A stretch of DNA of 64,000 bases from the NCBI GenBank assembly GCA_030765065.1, contig CM060990.1, positions 282,623,341 through 282,687,340 of the forward strand, given 5' to 3'. Positions within the stretch are counted from its first letter, which is position 1. Every line of letters starts with the position of its first letter. This DNA comes from Deroplatys truncata (Eukaryota; Arthropoda; Insecta; Mantodea; Mantidae). Both the position numbers and the translations under genes were made by a program. Positions 58,699 to 64,000 of the stretch are shown here, one piece after another. The notes under the pieces were generated by a model. The model ran no database searches and had not been told where the DNA came from. It saw only the letters and a list, made by a program, of their open reading frames with translations.

Positions 58699-59844
58699 AT
58701 GGAATCATTGTCACAGAATCATATAAATTGTGCAATTCTCCTACACACTAGAAGTATAAGGAGGAAGAAGCAGGCATGTTACAATACACTTATCCATAAT
58801 TATTTCAATAAAAAACTGATGTACACTCGCATAACTTTCTATAAAACTAAACCATTTTCAGGTGAAATAAAAGTAGAAAACATGCCGTTGCATGGAGCTG
58901 AAATAACTCAACTTTGGAGAGAAAGGAGAAATGCTGCTGGGTTAAATGATGCTGACGAGGGGGACAGAAACAGGAAAGCAGAGAGAAAGCTAAACATGAA
59001 CTCTAGGGAATTAAAATGCCTGAAGAAATCTCGCAGAGCACAGACAAGGTATCAAACATGAAAGAAAGCCTCTATTCCTGAACCACAAGTACTACAGAGT
59101 ACTGCCACAAGTTCTGGTTCATCTAGCAATCTTTCACCGTGTTCAAAGGGGAACCATCCAACAAGTCCAAGAAAGGCAAGGAAGATTGTCCAGTGCCTTA
59201 CCTAACAGTTTCAGCTGCTGCCACAGAATTCAAAATTGCCTGTTGATAGAAACAGGGACACAAGAGCATTAATGATGGACATCAACATATGTGATGATAT
59301 ATTGTGCATATCTCCAGGATGCAAAGACTACGTAGTAACAAGGAATGACAGCAGTGAAAAACTAATACATCAAAACAGATTTATACTTAAGCATGTCATT
59401 ACTTCAAGGAGAAACACCTAGAAGTAAAATGTGGATTTTCATTATTTCGTACACTCCGTCCAGTATTTGTTAAGTGCCTTATGGATCTACCACATGCTTC
59501 TTGCACATGAAAGTATCATGAAAATGTTAGGTTAATTTTGGCTGCACTGACAAAATATGGTGATGTTAATTCTATAGTACCAACTACCTTCGGGGCTTCC
59601 CTTGATCTAATCATTTGCAACCAAAATTCTGAGGGTAGCATGTTTGGATCCTGCCAAATGTATGCAAGAAAGTTTGATGAATGCATTAGTAGTTTGTTTC
59701 CAGAGCCACAACTTCATATGAAGTGGGAAGAAAACCATGGTAACCACCATGAAAAAGGTTGAGAAACAAGGAACTGCGCCTAAATGTCTTGATGTATTGG
59801 ACAGTCAACTTGCCCCATTCAAGAAGCACAGCATTTCAAAAAGT
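58699..59844 (+). pseudogene. Inverted copy of the transposase-like 5' half
   Basis: Encodes the same blocks as 56165-57442 on the opposite strand with the same stops and frame changes, for example NDADEGDRNRKAERK, ISPGCKDYVV and TTFGASLDLIICNQ. The shared lesions show that the gene was already dead when duplicated. It ends at FKKHSISKS, before the DFAE block. Confidence 0.5.
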
Positions 59845-59855
59845 AACTGTTGTCG

Positions 59856-60010
59856 TCACTCCTCACCTCTGTTATTGTTAAGTCTTCTTTTTCTGGGTAC
59901 TTAATTTAATTTGAAAATGGTTTCAATGACTAACAAGAAAATGGAGAATGGTGAGTCAAAGTGGATTTTCAACGAACTTTTAATTATGACAGGACACTTG
60001 TCCTCAGATA
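59856..60010 (+). repeat. 150-bp direct duplication, copy 2
   Basis: See 55275-55424. Same orientation. Confidence 0.65.
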
Positions 60011-63000
60011 AGAACATGATATATCTATATATCTATAATTCCCTCCTCAGCTGGCAGAAGTGATAACCATCTAGTTTTTGTGTGGCCTAAAATGGTTTTA
60101 TACTCTATTTCTGCAAAATCACAAATTGAATTTACAGACTCAGCTCTCACAGTATAAATTTGGAAATGTTAGTATATTTTATTAACCGTAAGTTGGAGGT
60201 CAATTGTTTAATGGTCTGCTCCAGTCTGAACTGCATTAGGCAGCTCATGTGCATGACACCCAGTAACTATCAAGTTATTAGTTACGTTTTCTTGTAGCTT
60301 GTGGTACAAATGGAACGAATCTATCATTGAAATGAATTGGCCATTTTTTAACTCTTTAAAAGATCTCAGAGATTGGTTTGTTAGAATATTACTTTAAAGG
60401 ATTTAAAAGCATTAAAAATCATCCAAAATATGGGAGGTGGGATCTGAGTAACCTGTAAGTAATTGTAAGCGCACAAAAATATTTACAAAAATAACTATAT
60501 TCTACAAAAATGTTAAGTTACAGCATTAATGGCACATAACTCGGTTAAAGGATTCACATGAGCTTTCAAAAAGATACTAGAAAAATGGAAATTCATTCAT
60601 TAAACACAGAAGTCGAGAATCTTAACTGGTATATATTTCATGCATCTTTTGGGCATCCATGGACTCACAATTGAAGAGGCACCTCATTCTGCAATGCTGA
60701 AGATATAAGTGTGTAGTGTAAGTATTCTTGTTTTTTCACATTTGTAAGCTACAAAGCAACCTTTTTTCAGAGGCTTGTGTTTCAGCGAAGTAATCAGTTT
60801 GCAAGCAGGTCTTTTCAAACCAGCAGAAATTGACATTGGCAATCCAGTATTGTTCACATTTCTTCTCTGTATCTGAGCAGTAACCAACTTAAATGAGAGT
60901 ACTCGCAAGAACTTTCTCTTGCTGCTGATTTTTATTTGTATTTTCTGTGAATACAATTTTACACCTCCACATTATCTTCATTGTTTGGGTTATATCTTCT
61001 ATTTGGAGCCATTAAAAATCTGAGAAAAGAGTAAGTAAATTTTAGTTGCAGCGACCTCACAAATCACAGTTTATAATACAAATACTAAACCAGTTATAAG
61101 TATATAACTGAATTATTCTTATTTTACTTGTAATACGAACATTTAAAGGGTTAAAATGAGCAAAATATAAAATTATATATATTTACCTCTTTAGTTGCTG
61201 CGATCTGTGAGATCAAAAAGCTGTTGCAACAAACCACCTTAACAATAGCAACACGTGACTCACATTGCTATGTTGTACCTGCACATTTAGGAGAATAGCG
61301 GGAAGGTAAATGCACTACTGCCAATACCGACCGAGAAATAATTTAAAATGAACCTTTGCAATCTATCAGATCAGCCGTGACTCTTGCTGGGTTGATAAAT
61401 TGAGTTGCAAATGGAACCTTGACGTTGTTAATTATTGATTTACACTTTGTCTGCGCACATGTGAACCTGTGGTTGAAGAGATGTTTTATAATAGTCTTGG
61501 TGCAATCCATAGATCTGAAACTATGATTGTGAACAGCAGCATGATTTGCAAATGTTGCTCCTTGAGCTGGCAATTGTCTTTCCATATCACTAATTTGTTT
61601 CACACTATTATAATTAATAATGTTACACTTGTAACTCCCACTTTGTACATTCAGTTATTTTTCATGTGACATGTCTGACCTTCCACCATGTCCAGTATAA
61701 AAATTAGTGTTCAGAAAGTGCACTTTACATTTTTGCCTTGCCGTTGGATAAACAGGAACTCTGTCCTAATGTTATCATAGATACTACATTTTCTTTTCGG
61801 CATAATTATACTTAGGTGTATGTTAATTGATAACTATAACTTAAATGCATATTCAATAAGTCAGTGACACTGTTGCCAGCACTTTTCGGATTGGAGCAGT
61901 TATTACCCAGAATTTGTTCTTCCATACAGGAAGCTACGTGACATCACAAAACCAAAGAATACACTTTGTATATGTCAAAGGTAGCGATGTTATAAGACAT
62001 AAATGAAACAATTATTTTAATTGTATTGTGCATACAAATAACTGGAGAAATCAGAGAAACACAGTGCTCTAATGAAAAAAATGTTCAAAATAAAAACAGG
62101 AACATTTGGGTGTCCTGAAAGAAATTGTCGGGACACCGGGACATTTTGCTAAAAATTGGGACTGTCCTGGGAAAAATGGGATGGAAGGGAATCCTAGACT
62201 AACCCATAAAGGAACATTACTGCCAAACAAAATTAATGAAAAGTACTTGTAAAAGTTATGAAAACCTATATTTTGAACCCCTTTATACAAATCCACACCA
62301 CTTATCAACTGAATCATAAATTTGTGTAAGCCCTAAACTTTAGGGCTCGGAAAAAATTTAGGCTATAATACAAATTTAAAAAATTACCTATGGTAGTATT
62401 TTGAACCCCTTATGCAAAATTTGCACAATTTGTCCAGTCTATACTAAAGTTTGGACACTTGTGCTTTAGATCCCTATTAAAATTATAGGCTATTGATGAG
62501 CTTCAAGAACTATCCCTATTCTTATTTGCAGCCCTTTACTTACAGGTTTTCACTCTATGAGATATGGATAGACATTTATACACTTATGCTGTAGAGTATG
62601 GCAAAAATTATATTGGACAGAACACTATAGGATGTGTCAAAATTCACAAGTGGTCATATGTTTAAAAGACTATTCAACTGTTTTTTCAATCATATAGTAC
62701 CCTGAATTTTTTAAAAACTACACTTAGTCTAATATTCAACCCTTTATATATTTTCCAAAACTGCATTATTGTGCAGTTCTGTGATCTTGCATTCCTTTCA
62801 TTCATGTGTAGCTTTTGGTAGTAAAGGAACAATATTTTTGCCGGGAGTATGTATAACTGCTGAAGAAAGAAAGAAAAGAAAAAAAAAAGAACAGGAAAAT
62901 GCTATAAATGAATTAGTGAAAACAGATTTATTTTAAGTGTCAATGCTGGTGATAACAATGCTGTTTTCAAACCTTTTCATTAAAATGCTCTGTTGATGTG

Positions 63001-63515
63001 TGAGATAATACTGATGATGAAAACAATGGCATTTCCTGACATTGAAATGTGAGTACCATATGTAATCTATGCATAGTTGTTTCACAATTCTGTATTTTGT
63101 AAACTAGAGTCTGTGACGATTCAGTTACCCTATTATTGACTTACGTTTAAAGCAAAGCATGTAATGACACATTTATTTTCAAATCTGCATTTAAGATTCC
63201 ATTAAATAATTGGTAAGTACAGCAGGAAATACAAATAACAAAGGGGACATGTGTTAAATTATGCCTCTGCCTGAATTTATTGTAGAAATGCAGTTTTAAA
63301 TTAGCGTATTTAAAGCAGTTTGTCATATGCTTCTGTAATCATCGTAACATTTAATATAGCGCTACAATAAATTGTGTTTTCCTAAATATACATAAGAAAT
63401 TGTAAAAGTGAATGAAAAAATCCTATTAATTAGGCTAACAGGTTACTTCATAAAACATGGCATTATAAATAATTTTTTGTATGGTCTAGAAAAGTATTTT
63501 CTTCAATAATGGCAA
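60011..63515. other. AT-rich non-coding stretch
   Basis: No gene recognised. Minor features: the palindrome AGCCCTAAACTTTAGGGCT at 62321-62339; the phrase ATTTTGAACCCCTT(T)ATAC/G repeated at 62272 and 62398; and a GGGACA-rich patch at 62100-62190. Short ORFs on the minus strand at 60684-60956 and 61343-61603 have no recognisable domain. Confidence 0.45.
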
Positions 63516-63822
63516 TTTATAAATTTGTAGATGAATTAACAGAAAATATAGAAAACGGTGAAAAAGTTACTGCACTGTTCTTATATCTGTCAAAAGCCTT
63601 CAACTGCATCAACCATAAAATATTATTAAATACATGAGTGATATGGTATTACAGGATTCCTTGGACAATTAATCTCTTCTCTTTGTTCCTAGAAGACAGA
63701 TATCAGCACAAATCTATCACAGAAAAGGAAATCATATACATCTATTCCAGTCGAGGTATGTGCAAGAGAAATTTGTACCACAAGGTACTGTCTTGGGTCC
63801 TTTTCTTTTTATAGAAGGATAG
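63516..63822 (+). pseudogene. Decayed LINE reverse transcriptase fragment
   Basis: Reads YKFVDELTENIENGEKVTAL, FLYLSKAFNCINHKILL, then after frame changes FVPQGTVLGPFLF. These are RT motif A (LFxDLSKAFDxxxH, with the catalytic Asp changed to Tyr and the second Asp to Asn) and the QGxxLGP motif of CR1/Jockey-like LINEs. Stops, frameshifts and lost catalytic residues show it is dead. It differs from the LINE in element B. Confidence 0.7.
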
Positions 63823-64000
63823 ATAAACTGCATTCCATAGGTTCAGGTACTTAGTACATGGAAGAAGTCGGACACCTGTTACATCACTACATACATACAC
63901 ACACATACTGTTATACTATGAGGCATAACTTTATATAATATTAATACTGCAGTAGTGCAATATTTTGTCAATAGTAACATAAGTATAGGAATGGTTTCAT
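63823..64000. other. Window end, nothing recognised
   Basis: AT-rich with a short (ACAC) run. May be further decayed LINE sequence. Confidence 0.3.

Larger units (their letters stand above)
58481..59844 (-). repeat. Large inverted repeat, right arm
   Basis: 1364 bp, the mirror of 56306-57671. Its inner edge is a SINE head cut off after AAAAATCCTTAG, where the left arm continues into the full SINE. Confidence 0.9.

Noticed and set aside
60684-60956. 90-codon minus-strand frame
   Set aside because: No domain, no homologous copy in the window, and length within chance expectation.
62069-62317. 82-codon minus-strand frame over the GGGACA-rich patch
   Set aside because: The sequence is low in complexity and I recognise no family. 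Reported only as a patch.

Overview
The window looks like part of an arthropod nuclear genome, most likely insect. It is AT-rich with long microsatellites. One long protein-coding gene is recognisable, and almost everything else is transposon-derived. The retroelements (a CCHC-gag/APE/RT/RNase H non-LTR element and tRNA-derived SINEs) and the uncharacterised transposase families are of the kind abundant in arthropods. The order cannot be fixed from the sequence.

Layout. 1-1.6 kb: GC-rich decayed retroelement ORF. 1.6-7.2 kb: AT-rich non-coding DNA with one hairpin MITE and a tRNA-like SINE head. 7.3-10.8 kb: a candidate hAT-like element bounded by two different arrays rich in a GATTC/GAATC core. 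10.8-44.6 kb: the dominant structure, three related composite DNA transposons called A (11152-18329, +), B (18643-36561, +) and C (36647-44608, -). They share about 57-bp terminal inverted repeats. Their interiors hold a non-LTR LINE, a tRNA-derived SINE, three minisatellites and copies of a ~0.88-kb repeat ('R'). B carries a Merlin/IS1595-type DDE transposase, now broken by one stop and one frameshift. A keeps only the transposase 3' third, and C has lost it. A and C also lack the LINE core, lost in a way that fits recombination between two SINEs that B still has. A 313-bp direct repeat sits exactly between A and B and again left of A, which suggests a transposition-linked tandem duplication.

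45.0-46.5 kb: an intact, intronless SIL1 gene (ER nucleotide exchange factor for BiP/GRP78) with a signal peptide and a C-terminal RDEL. Element C ends 413 bp upstream of its ATG. 46.5-52 kb: non-coding DNA with a hAT MITE that has a near-perfect 8-bp target duplication, plus other small repeats. 52-60 kb: a decayed transposon gene of an uncharacterised arthropod family, split by later insertions, whose 5' half forms a ~1.36-kb near-identical inverted repeat around a 0.8-kb loop. 60-64 kb: mostly featureless, ending in a decayed LINE reverse transcriptase fragment.

Only SIL1 looks like a functional host gene. The rest records repeated nesting, amplification, internal deletion and inversion of mobile elements.
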